Shown one piece after another: positions 40,690-48,285 of a stretch of 48,516 nucleotides of DNA. A program made the translations under genes and the position numbers. The first letter of the stretch is position 1, and every line of letters starts with the position of its first letter. The DNA is from a virus. The notes under the pieces are model-generated. The model searched no databases and was not told where the DNA came from. It saw only the letters and a list, made by a program, of their open reading frames with translations. The stretch spans positions 1-48,516 of IMG/VR virus record IMGVR_UViG_3300050120_000007, one strand, 5' to 3'.

Positions 40690-41528
40690 GACACCCAATA
40701 GTTGACGACATCTATAAGGTCGTCCAGAACGGCGCAAAGGTCACTAAGGAGCAAGCCGAGGAATTCGGTAAGACCCTAAGTGACCTTATCGTCGACCGCT
40801 TGAAAGAGCGTACCGGAGAGAAGAAGCCCTTCACACTCCGGATGAGTAACATCGGAAAGGGTGCCAGACAACTATGGTACGACAAGAACTATCCCAATGA
40901 CGAAGTTCTCCCGGGTCACACGCTTGTTAAGTTCATGTTCGGTGATATCATTGAACAACTCATTCTCTTCCTTGCAGAGGTCTCTGGCCACACTGTCACG
41001 AGTAAGCAGGCTGAGGTTAATAGAGGCTCGATTAAGGGCCATATCGACGCGGACATCGACGGAGTCACAGTAGATGTTAAGTCCACAAGCAGTTTCGGAT
41101 TTAAGAAATTCGAGAATGGAACACTTGCTGAGAATGACCCTTTCGGCTACATCGAGCAAATCGCGGGGTACGCGAAGGCTAGGGAAACGGATGGAGCGTT
41201 TATTGCTGTCGATAAGCAAAACGGCTACATCGCCTACGACTTCTACCCAAAAGAAGAACTCGACGTCTTCGATGTTGATGGTCGTATCGAATACATTAAG
41301 GAAGCGGTCGAGGCGGTGGAACCTCCTGAGCGCTGTTACCCCGATGAGAAGTTTGGGGAGTCTGGTAACAGGAAACTAGGTGTGAACTGTGGTTACTGTG
41401 CGCATAACCGTCGCTGTTGGGCGGACTCAAATGGTGGCTTAGGTCTTCGGGTCTTTAGCTACTCAACTGGACCTGTATTCCTAACGGAAGTCAAGGTCGA
41501 ACCCAAAGTACACGAAATCACATTCTAG
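40686..41528 (+). CDS. RecB/Cas4-like PD-(D/E)XK exonuclease, ATA start
   Basis: A 280-residue nuclease. The coding sequence is clear from 40698 onward (IVDDIYKVVQNGAKVTKEQ) but has no ATG, GTG or TTG between the upstream stop (40674) and that helix. The best start is ATA 40686, overlapping the SSB stop as ATAA, with AAGGA 6 nt upstream. Starting at the TTG at 40800 would drop a 38-residue helical domain. Nuclease core: GHIDADIDG then VDVKSTSS. A C-terminal Cys group (CGYCAHNRRCW) may hold metal or an iron-sulphur cluster. Role: recombination or host DNA degradation. Confidence 0.8.
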   Translation: MRHPIVDDIYKVVQNGAKVTKEQAEEFGKTLSDLIVDRLKERTGEKKPFTLRMSNIGKGARQLWYDKNYPNDEVLPGHTLVKFMFGDIIEQLILFLAEVSGHTVTSKQAEVNRGSIKGHIDADIDGVTVDVKSTSSFGFKKFENGTLAENDPFGYIEQIAGYAKARETDGAFIAVDKQNGYIAYDFYPKEELDVFDVDGRIEYIKEAVEAVEPPERCYPDEKFGESGNRKLGVNCGYCAHNRRCWADSNGGLGLRVFSYSTGPVFLTEVKVEPKVHEITF

Positions 41529-41537
41529 GAGTACAGA

Positions 41538-41819
41538 ATGAACGACAAGCCTACCGAAGACAACGTAATTCGTATCATCGCGTCTAACGATGAACCCGCC
41601 GTTGCTCCCGAGAGCACCATTCCACAATATGAATATGAGATCGTTCACTTCGATGGTTCGTCCTCGAAGGCTCATGGCTTTCTACTCTTCACGTCTCAGC
41701 ATGTAGCTGTGATGCGTGACAATGGTGAAGGTGCGATCCCGGTCCTCGTCTATCCCTTGGACAAGGTGAAGTACGCCACTATTGTTGAAGACAACCAAGC
41801 CGATGAGCTGCCCTTCTAA
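41538..41819 (+). CDS. Small protein with SSB-like C-terminal tip
   Basis: A 93-residue protein (AGGAG before ATG 41538). The N-terminus is disordered and acidic. A beta-like domain follows (EYEIVHFDGSSSKAHGFLLF, AVMRDNGEGAIPVLVYPLDKVKY). It ends NQADELPF, close to the DDIPF-type tip by which bacterial SSB recruits repair proteins. It lies between two nucleases, so it may dock replication or repair enzymes. The family is not recognised. Confidence 0.55.
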   Translation: MNDKPTEDNVIRIIASNDEPAVAPESTIPQYEYEIVHFDGSSSKAHGFLLFTSQHVAVMRDNGEGAIPVLVYPLDKVKYATIVEDNQADELPF

Positions 41820-42167
41820 GTGGCATTTAAGAGTGGGTTCGAACGAGCAATTGATGCGAACCTAAAGATGCGCAAGGTGAAGTTCACGTATGAGACCCTA
41901 CAAGTAACATACATACTTGAGGGTACGTACAATCCGGACTTCATCTTGAGCAACGGCGTTATAGTTGAAGCTAAGGGCTTACTCGACCGCGACTCAAAGC
42001 GGAAGATGGTGGCCGTAAAGAAACAGCATCCGGAGCTGGACATCCGCTTCCTATTCATGGACGCGAGTAAACGTATTCCGGGCTCAAAACAATCCCATGG
42101 AGAGTGGGCCGACAAGAACGGCTTCCCGTGGGCTGAACGAGAGGTACCTGACGAATGGCTAACGTAA
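41820..42167 (+). CDS. Endonuclease I (Holliday junction resolvase, T7 gp3-like)
   Basis: A 115-residue protein (GTG 41820). FKSGFERAIDANL, KVKFTYETLQVTYIL, YNPDFILSNGVIVEAKG and QHPELDIRFLFM match T7 endonuclease I closely, with the catalytic Glu near the N-terminus and the PDF plus EAKG acid/lysine group. Resolves branched DNA before packaging and degrades host DNA. Confidence 0.92.
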   Translation: MAFKSGFERAIDANLKMRKVKFTYETLQVTYILEGTYNPDFILSNGVIVEAKGLLDRDSKRKMVAVKKQHPELDIRFLFMDASKRIPGSKQSHGEWADKNGFPWAEREVPDEWLT

Positions 42168-42388
42168 CCATTTCTGATATTGAACATGAAGTTTTGGTCT
42201 TTGGTGCGAAGCTGCTAGCTGCACTTAAGGCGGAAGGCATCGAACTGTGGGACGGTTTTGAACGGGCTGTGGCTCGTGTTGAGGGTTCTGCCCCTGTGGT
42301 CGCCGTTGAGGCGGACGCCAAGGTTGCTGAGGCTGATGTCGCTACTGACGTTGCCGCTGCCACCGCTGCTGTGAGTTCTATTGTCTAA
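42155..42388 (+). CDS. Small Ala/Val-rich protein
   Basis: A 77-residue protein (ATG 42155), overlapping endonuclease I by 13 bp. An N-terminal helical part (ISDIEHEVLVFGAKLLAALK) is followed by a long Ala/Val/Glu repeat-like tail (VAVEADAKVAEADVATDVAA), probably an extended helix. No family was recognised. Overlaps suggest co-expression with the exonuclease. Confidence 0.5.
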   Translation: MANVTISDIEHEVLVFGAKLLAALKAEGIELWDGFERAVARVEGSAPVVAVEADAKVAEADVATDVAAATAAVSSIV

Positions 42389-43088
42389 GATACTTCATAT
42401 TGATATTGAGTGGGCGCCAGCTCTCGCTTACGTTTGGAAGATGTGGGATGAGAATATCTCCCCTGACCAACTCGTAAACGAGGGCGGCCTGCTCTGCTTC
42501 TGCGCCCATTGGGACGGCAAGAAGGAGTACATGTTTTTCTCTGATTGGGATGATGGCCAACAGGTCATGGCCCAGGCTGCATTGGATTTGCTAAATGAAG
42601 CGGACGCGGTGGTCACGTACAACGGTGATAAATACGATCTACCTAAGCTTCGCGGGTGCATTATTCTGGCTGGCCTTAATCCTCCTGCCCCTCCTTCCTC
42701 TATTGATCTTATCAAGACGGTTAAGAAACTCGGATTTGTAATGAACCGACTGGCTTACATCGGCCCCCTTCTGAAGGTTGGCGGGAAAATGAAACACGAG
42801 GGCTTCCGTCTTTGGCGGTCTGTTCTCGAAGGCGATGCTAAAGCCCGTGATCGGATGCGCAAGTACTGTATCCAAGACGTGAAGGTCTTGGTGGCTCTGT
42901 ACAACCGTGTCAAGCCATTCATCCTCAATCACCCTCACTTGGGCGATGACAAGGGTGCCTGTGGTTCTTGTGGGTCTAACCACGTTCAGTCTCGTGGGTT
43001 CCGTCGTACTAAGTTCTTCAAGGTGCGTCGTATCCAATGTCAAGACTGTGGTTCGTGGTCTGAAGGTACGAGAACCAAAATTGCTTGA
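42381..43088 (+). CDS. DEDD 3'-5' exonuclease with zinc ribbon
   Basis: A 235-residue protein (TTG 42381). HIDIEWAP (first acidic pair), VVTYNGDKYDLPKL and YCIQDVKVL (DEDD-type motif III) give a RNase H-like exonuclease. The C-terminal CGSCGSN and CQDCGSW pairs form a zinc ribbon. Probably acts in DNA degradation or recombination next to endonuclease I. Confidence 0.8.
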   Translation: MSKILHIDIEWAPALAYVWKMWDENISPDQLVNEGGLLCFCAHWDGKKEYMFFSDWDDGQQVMAQAALDLLNEADAVVTYNGDKYDLPKLRGCIILAGLNPPAPPSSIDLIKTVKKLGFVMNRLAYIGPLLKVGGKMKHEGFRLWRSVLEGDAKARDRMRKYCIQDVKVLVALYNRVKPFILNHPHLGDDKGACGSCGSNHVQSRGFRRTKFFKVRRIQCQDCGSWSEGTRTKIA

Positions 43089-43236
43089 TCAGACCGTAGT
43101 TGATGAATTGAAGGCGGCCCTGTGTGACCGCTACACCCCCGAGGAGCTTATCGAAATCCTCGGGGTGAACAGCGAGACAGTATTCGATAAGTTCCTGGAT
43201 GAGTTCCTGGAACTGGACCTAGAAGAGGTACTATGA
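43081..43236 (+). CDS. Small helix-turn-helix-like protein
   Basis: A 51-residue protein (TTG 43081, overlapping the exonuclease stop by 8 bp). DELKAALCDRYTPEELIEIL followed by GVNSETVFDKFLDEF resembles a small HTH. It ends with the ATGA overlap of the next gene. It could regulate the nucleotide operon, but no DNA target is known. Confidence 0.45.
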   Translation: MLDQTVVDELKAALCDRYTPEELIEILGVNSETVFDKFLDEFLELDLEEVL

Positions 43237-43568
43237 CTCAAAAGGAAATAGACATTGCGGGAGCACGCAAGGATGACAAAGGAAAGTCCCCAGTCCTTAA
43301 GGGTGCAGTTGCTTACTTCCCAAGAGCAATTGAAGGCGTTGCTGCCGTCAGTGCTTTCGGAGCAACTAAGTATGCTTGGGGCGGATGGCGCTATGTCCCC
43401 GACGGACTTGATCGCTACTCTGATGCAATGGTACGACACGTTACCAGCGAAGCAAAAGGCGAAGTGGTGGACCCTGAGTCTGGACTTCTTCACGCTGCTC
43501 ACGCCGCATGGAACGCCCTCGCGAGGCTTGAACTCATGATCATGGATCAAGAGAAGAATGTCACCTAA
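43233..43568 (+). CDS. DUF5664 dATP/dGTP diphosphohydrolase-like protein
   Basis: A 111-residue protein (ATG 43233, AGAGG upstream). ARKDDKGKSPVL, FGATKYAWGGWRYVP, RYSDAMVRHVTSE and GEVVDPESGLLHAAHAAWN match the DUF5664 family, annotated as dATP/dGTP pyrophosphohydrolase in many phages. It would trim purine deoxynucleotides and adjust the dNTP pool with the adjacent dCMP deaminase and reductase. Confidence 0.8.
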   Translation: MTQKEIDIAGARKDDKGKSPVLKGAVAYFPRAIEGVAAVSAFGATKYAWGGWRYVPDGLDRYSDAMVRHVTSEAKGEVVDPESGLLHAAHAAWNALARLELMIMDQEKNVT

Positions 43569-43989
43569 ATGGACTGAGAGGTTTTTGGAACGGGCCAAGC
43601 AAGTTGCTTCCTGGTCTAAAGACCCCTCAACCCAAGTGGGAGCCGTTATAGTCAGACCTGACATCCTCAAGGTTGTTGGTGAAGGTTATAACGGCTTCCC
43701 TCGTGGTGTACATGATCACCCAGATCGCTATGCAAACCGAGAGCTGAAGTACAGCTTGGTGGTCCATGCAGAGGCCAACGCCATCATTGATGCTGGTCGA
43801 GACGCAGAAGGGTGCACCATATTCGTGTGGCCTCTGTTCACCTGTAATGAATGTGCCAAGTTGATCATTCAGTCTGGCATCAAGAAGGTTGTGTCTCCTA
43901 AGCCTGATAGCTCAAGGTGGGCATCTTCCTACGACACGGCCATGCTCATGTATGAAGAAGCGGGTATTGAAGTTGAGTGGACTGAATAA
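43558..43989 (+). CDS. dCMP deaminase
   Basis: A 143-residue zinc deaminase. VVHAEANAI (zinc His and catalytic Glu) and PLFTCNECAK (zinc Cys pair) are the diagnostic motifs. VGAVIVRPD and GYNGFPRGV mark the dCMP deaminase type. Converts dCMP to dUMP for ThyX. ATG 43558 overlaps the previous gene by 11 bp. Confidence 0.92.
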   Translation: MSPKWTERFLERAKQVASWSKDPSTQVGAVIVRPDILKVVGEGYNGFPRGVHDHPDRYANRELKYSLVVHAEANAIIDAGRDAEGCTIFVWPLFTCNECAKLIIQSGIKKVVSPKPDSSRWASSYDTAMLMYEEAGIEVEWTE

Positions 43990-44149
43990 GTACGACGACA
44001 AGCTTAAAAGACAAGAGCGGCGGAGAAATCACGTCGCTTTTGATCTCGCTACGGTTAAGTACCGTCAGCGAACTATCCCCAACAAACGCAAACGCGATGA
44101 ACAAGAAGACGAAGATGAACCTGACGAATTCACTACAGACCTGGAATGA
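43973..44149 (+). CDS. Small charged protein, start uncertain
   Basis: A protein of about 58 residues rich in Lys, Arg, Glu and Asp (KYDDKLKRQERRRNHVAF, KRKRDEQEDEDEPDEF). No ATG is present in frame; TTG 43973 is the best candidate, with another TTG at 43967 and CTG at 43982. It lies in the overlap zone of dCMP deaminase and the nucleotidyltransferase-like gene. Weakly supported. Confidence 0.4.
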   Translation: MSGLNKYDDKLKRQERRRNHVAFDLATVKYRQRTIPNKRKRDEQEDEDEPDEFTTDLE

Positions 44150-44657
44150 ACTACTTGATGCGGCTCCTCAGGGGGCCGTTCTTATGGGCGGAGCAATCCG
44201 TGACTGGGCGTGCAACCACGAGGCGAAAGACTATGACATCTTCTACAACTATCGACCGGGTGTGCATGAGGCGCCGAACTGGGAGTACATCCCCCGGAAC
44301 TACGACCCAGGACTGTTCGATCAACGAGCGCATGATGCAGACTATAATGACCGCGCAATTGGCTCTGTATACGACTATGATGTTCGGGTCAGCAATGGTC
44401 AGAGTGTCCGGGTACAACTCATCGGGGTACATTTCAATGACCCCCGTGAACATTTTCGAAGCTTCGATCACACCCTGACCTTAGGTCGCTACGGCGCTAA
44501 GGGGCTGTACATCGATAAGCGGATGTCAGACGCACTTGTTACACGCACCGTGACGTGGCTTCACGGAGACAAAGATAAGGCTCTCGAAAGGGCTCAACGT
44601 GCTGTGTCCCGGGTTGATCCGGGTGAAGAGGCTGAATGGAACTACCAGGGATTTTAA
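44115..44657 (+). CDS. Nucleotidyltransferase-like protein
   Basis: A 180-residue protein. LMGGAIRDWACNHEAKDYDIFY contains the GG and DxD signature of the pol-beta-type nucleotidyltransferases, as in the head domain of CCA-adding enzymes. The rest (DYDVRVSNGQSVRVQLIGVHF, FDHTLTLGRYG) is compatible with the short phage versions. ATG 44115 is chosen; ATG 44097 is an alternative. It might modify an RNA or small molecule. The acceptor is unknown. Confidence 0.65.
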   Translation: MNLTNSLQTWNELLDAAPQGAVLMGGAIRDWACNHEAKDYDIFYNYRPGVHEAPNWEYIPRNYDPGLFDQRAHDADYNDRAIGSVYDYDVRVSNGQSVRVQLIGVHFNDPREHFRSFDHTLTLGRYGAKGLYIDKRMSDALVTRTVTWLHGDKDKALERAQRAVSRVDPGEEAEWNYQGF

Positions 44658-45712
44658 CACCAAGTGTCGGCTACAAGCCGTTTCGCTATCCACAATTCTA
44701 TGACAAGTGGCAAACTCAACAACGCATCCACTGGCTGCCCGAAGAGGTGCCGCTGGCTGAAGACGTGAAGGACTGGGCGATCAACCTCACAGATGAGGAA
44801 CGATCCCTGCTCACCCACATCTTCAGGTTCTTTACTCAGTCTGACATCGAAGTCCAAGACAACTATATGACTCGTCTGGGTCAACTGTCCTGGCCGACTG
44901 AAGTGAAGATGATGCTTGCCAGCTTTGCAAATATGGAAACAGTTCACATCGCTGCGTACTCCAATCTGATCGAGACGGTCGGAATGCCGGAGACAACGTA
45001 CAGCCAATTCCTGGAGTACGACGAATTAAAGGCAAAGCACGAGACGTATCAGAGGTTCGATGTTTCTACTTCCGAGGGTATTGCAAAAACGTTGGCCATG
45101 TTTGGGGGTTTTGTCGAGGGTGTACAGCTCTTCGCCTCCTTCGCCGTGCTGATGAATTTCCCACGAAGAAACCGAATGAAGGGGATGGGTCAGATTGTTA
45201 GTTGGTCTGTTCGAGATGAAAGTCTTCATTGTGATGGTATTACTGATCTGTTCAAGACATACGCCGCCGAGTCAGGGTGCCTAACCCGTGGACTCAAGGG
45301 TGAGATTTATGACATTGCGGAATTGGTGGTCAACCAGGAAGACAGGTTTGTTGACTTGGCTTTTGATCGCGGTAGTGTCGAAGGTATTTCTGTAGACGAG
45401 ATGAAGCACTACATCCGTTTCATGACGGATTACAGACTTCGCAACCTAGGATTGAAGTCGATCTTCAAGTCTGGACGGAAGCACCCTCTACCGTGGCTGA
45501 CACCTTTGTTGTCTGGCCATGAACATGCAAACTTCTTCGAGACCCGTGCCACAGAGTACAGCAAGGCGGCCACTCGTGGTTCCTGGTCTGATGTCTGGGC
45601 GGACCTAGACAAGACAGGATATGAATTTACAACTCAAGATGATCCGACAGTGACAGCAGCATTTGCAAGCGAACCCGAACAGAATTCGTGGGGGCATGTA
45701 GATGTCCGTTAA
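44636..45712 (+). CDS. nrdB: Ribonucleotide reductase beta subunit, class I
   Basis: A 358-residue radical-generating subunit. The iron ligands and radical Tyr are visible. The ETVHIAAY segment supplies Glu, His and the Tyr four residues after His, as in E. coli NrdB. SDIEVQDNY carries the first acidic ligand, FVEGVQLF the next Glu, and VRDESLHCDG Glu and His. Works with the alpha subunit encoded after thyX. GAGG precedes ATG 44636. Confidence 0.93.
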   Translation: MELPGILTPSVGYKPFRYPQFYDKWQTQQRIHWLPEEVPLAEDVKDWAINLTDEERSLLTHIFRFFTQSDIEVQDNYMTRLGQLSWPTEVKMMLASFANMETVHIAAYSNLIETVGMPETTYSQFLEYDELKAKHETYQRFDVSTSEGIAKTLAMFGGFVEGVQLFASFAVLMNFPRRNRMKGMGQIVSWSVRDESLHCDGITDLFKTYAAESGCLTRGLKGEIYDIAELVVNQEDRFVDLAFDRGSVEGISVDEMKHYIRFMTDYRLRNLGLKSIFKSGRKHPLPWLTPLLSGHEHANFFETRATEYSKAATRGSWSDVWADLDKTGYEFTTQDDPTVTAAFASEPEQNSWGHVDVR

Positions 45713-46346
45713 CCTCGAATGGATCACCCCTGAGGCCGATCAACGCATCGCCTGGATGGCCAGGGTGTCGAACGTTAAAGCGCGGCCTGACGACCCCTCT
45801 GAACGTCTTATAGCGTACCTTATTAATCACAAGCACTGGTCTCCATTTGAGATGGCAGCTATGTGTGTGAAGATTGAAACCACCCGGGACATTGGACGAC
45901 AAATCCTACGTCACCGTTCCTTCCACTTCCAGGAGTTCAGTCAGCGATATGCAGAAGTTGACGACCACATGGTCTACTCTAAAGTCAGACTCCAAGACAC
46001 CAAAAACCGACAGAACTCTATTATCACAGATGATACGGAACTGCAGGAAGAATGGGATTTTGCCCAGCATTGGGTCTTTAACACAGCTTACGAGGCGTAC
46101 AAGAGTTCTCTTGCTAAGGGGATTGCCAAGGAGGTTGCGAGAAAGCTACTGCCTGAAGGACTTACTCCCACGACGCTCTACATGTCAGGGACACTACGTG
46201 ATTGGCTCCACTACATCGCCATTCGAACTGACCCTGCGACACAACTCGAACACAGAGACGTGGCGATTGCAGCCCTACGGGTACTGGAAGCTAACGCACC
46301 TCTCATAATCAAAGCAGCCCGGGAGGCGGAACTCATTGTTAACTGA
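45702..46346 (+). CDS. thyX: FAD-dependent thymidylate synthase ThyX
   Basis: A 214-residue enzyme with the ThyX motif in RHRSFHFQEFSQRY (RHR, then S and R at the expected places). Makes dTMP from dUMP using folate and FAD. It lies between the two reductase genes, overlapping nrdB by 11 bp and nrdA by 11 bp. Confidence 0.95.
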   Translation: MSVNLEWITPEADQRIAWMARVSNVKARPDDPSERLIAYLINHKHWSPFEMAAMCVKIETTRDIGRQILRHRSFHFQEFSQRYAEVDDHMVYSKVRLQDTKNRQNSIITDDTELQEEWDFAQHWVFNTAYEAYKSSLAKGIAKEVARKLLPEGLTPTTLYMSGTLRDWLHYIAIRTDPATQLEHRDVAIAALRVLEANAPLIIKAAREAELIVN

Positions 46347-48024
46347 TTTTGGAATTGCAACTCTAGCAGACAGGTACTACTGGCAGAATGAAAAGACGCC
46401 TGATGATCTATTCAGACGAGTCGCTAAGGCTTACGGTTCCAACAAAGCTCACTCTGAGCGTATGTTTGGGTACCTTAGCAAGCTTTGGTTTATGCCCGCC
46501 ACCCCTATTCTTAGCAATGGCGGTACTGATCGTGGGCTTCCCATATCCTGTTTCCTCAACGCCGTCCCAGACTCGATGGACGGAATTCGTGGGACGTGGA
46601 ACGAGAACGTGGAACTATCTAAGAACGGTGGGGGTCTCGGTACCTACTGGGGTGGAGTACGTTCCATCGGTGAGAGAATTGGATCGACTGGAAGTACTTC
46701 AGGAGTTATCCCGTTCATCAAAGTTATGGACTCGCTCACCCTTGCCATCAGCCAGGGTTCTCTTCGGCGGGGCGCTGCGGCAGTATATCTAGATGTCTGG
46801 CACCCAGAGATTGAAGAATTCTTGGAGATACGTAAGCCTACTGGTGATGTTAATAGGCGATCTCTTAATATCCATCATGGGGTTAACGTTTCTGACGCGT
46901 TCATGTGGGCCGTCAAGACGGGTGCTCCATGGTACCTCTTCAGTCCGAAGACTAATGAGGTCGTTAAGACGGTCAGTGCTCGTGAGATATGGCAGAGGAT
47001 ATTGGAACTACGCCTGGAGACAGGTGAACCCTATATCAATTTCATCGATCATGTCAACGAAGCACTCCCCCAAGCTCAGAAGGATTTGGGTCTAATTGTC
47101 CGACAGTCTAATCTCTGTACCGAAATTACTCTCCCAACTGATGATAGCCGCACCGCTGTTTGTTGCCTTGGAAGTCTCAACGTTGCTCGTTGGTTCGAGT
47201 TTGCGGATGAGATCGACCAGGTTACTCGTGACTGTTGTGAGTTTCTCGATAACGTTCTTACTGATTTCGCAGCTCGTACAACTGTTGATAAGGCACGATA
47301 TAGTGCTCTGAGAGAGCGAGCAATTGGGTTGGGGATCATGGGTCTCCACACCTTCCTACAACAGCAGAACATTCCGTTCGGCTCAGTGATGGCAAAGATA
47401 TGGAACAAGAAACTCTTCAAGCAATTAAGGAAGTCAGCCGACAAGGCCAGCAAGGAGTTGGCCGTTGAGCGCGGTTCTTGCTTCGACGTCCCGGGTGAAC
47501 GTTTCTCACACAAACTGGCTGTCGCACCAACTGCTAACATCTCCGTTATTTGCGGCGGAGTTTCTGCTGGTATTGAGCCTATTCCTGCTAATGTGTATAT
47601 ACACAAAACTCTATCGGGTTCCTTTGTGGTTCGTAATCCAGAGCTGGAACGGATCATTGGAACTGATCAAGACCTTTGGGATGACATTCTTAAGCATGAT
47701 GGCTCGGTGCAGCACCTCGAAGTTCTCTCCGATCTGCATAAGGACGTCTTCAAGACCGCGTTCGAAATCGACCAACGATGGGTGGTGGAGCTTGCCGCAG
47801 ACAGAGCGCCTGATATTTGTCAGTCTCAAAGCGTCAACCTCTTCCTACCGGCGGACATTCACAAGCAAGCACTTCACGATCTACACTGGAAAGCTTGGCT
47901 CTCCGGTGTCAAGTCGCTCTACTATGTCCGATCAAGAACAGTCCAGCGAGCCACTAACACCGTTATGGACGGCTACTTGGCCGGAGTGATACCAGACGAC
48001 GATGAGTGTCTAGCCTGTCAATAA
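46336..48024 (+). CDS. nrdA: Ribonucleotide reductase alpha subunit without ATP-cone
   Basis: A 562-residue catalytic subunit. TTG start 46336 with GGGAGG 9 nt before. It starts directly with the catalytic barrel; there is no N-terminal ATP-cone, so activity control by ATP/dATP is absent. Active-site features: SCFLN (the first redox Cys), SNLCTEI (radical Cys), APTANIS and the C-terminal CLACQ pair for reduction. Supplies deoxynucleotides from host ribonucleotides. Confidence 0.93.
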   Translation: MLTDFGIATLADRYYWQNEKTPDDLFRRVAKAYGSNKAHSERMFGYLSKLWFMPATPILSNGGTDRGLPISCFLNAVPDSMDGIRGTWNENVELSKNGGGLGTYWGGVRSIGERIGSTGSTSGVIPFIKVMDSLTLAISQGSLRRGAAAVYLDVWHPEIEEFLEIRKPTGDVNRRSLNIHHGVNVSDAFMWAVKTGAPWYLFSPKTNEVVKTVSAREIWQRILELRLETGEPYINFIDHVNEALPQAQKDLGLIVRQSNLCTEITLPTDDSRTAVCCLGSLNVARWFEFADEIDQVTRDCCEFLDNVLTDFAARTTVDKARYSALRERAIGLGIMGLHTFLQQQNIPFGSVMAKIWNKKLFKQLRKSADKASKELAVERGSCFDVPGERFSHKLAVAPTANISVICGGVSAGIEPIPANVYIHKTLSGSFVVRNPELERIIGTDQDLWDDILKHDGSVQHLEVLSDLHKDVFKTAFEIDQRWVVELAADRAPDICQSQSVNLFLPADIHKQALHDLHWKAWLSGVKSLYYVRSRTVQRATNTVMDGYLAGVIPDDDECLACQ

Positions 48025-48031
48025 GACACAG

Positions 48032-48071
48032 AAAAGGCCACCTAGAGGGGAACCTCCGGGTGGCCTTTTTT
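48032..48071. terminator. Bidirectional rho-independent terminator
   Basis: Stem GGCCACC/GGTGGCC (48036-48042/48059-48065) with an inner GAGG/CCTC pairing. It is flanked by AAAA on the left and a six-T run on the right (48066-48071). It ends rightward transcription after nrdA and leftward transcription after the last late gene. Confidence 0.9.
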
Positions 48072-48087
48072 ATACGCGCGGGTGCAC

Positions 48088-48285
48088 TTAGAAGCGCTTG
48101 TTCGTGAGTCCAGGTGCACTGGTTACGTTCTTAGTTCGTAGAACACCCTTGGGTTGAACATACCTTGGAGGGCCACCAGGATCAGGACCAGTCTGTGGAC
48201 CTGCCGGATTGTAGACCGTAGACGCACCGCCCAGTGTGGGAGCAGCGTCTGAGAAGGCTAGATGATTAACGATATGCTTAGCCAT
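48088..48285 (-). CDS. Small hypothetical protein, last gene of the late operon
   Basis: A 65-residue protein whose ATG overlaps the spanin stop (TAATG). It is rich in Pro, Gly, Thr and Asn (AAPTLGGASTVYNPAGPQT, PGGPPRYVQPKGV) with a basic end. It is probably unstructured. The gene closes the late operon just before the terminator. Function unknown. Confidence 0.5.
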   Translation of the reverse strand: MAKHIVNHLAFSDAAPTLGGASTVYNPAGPQTGPDPGGPPRYVQPKGVLRTKNVTSAPGLTNKRF

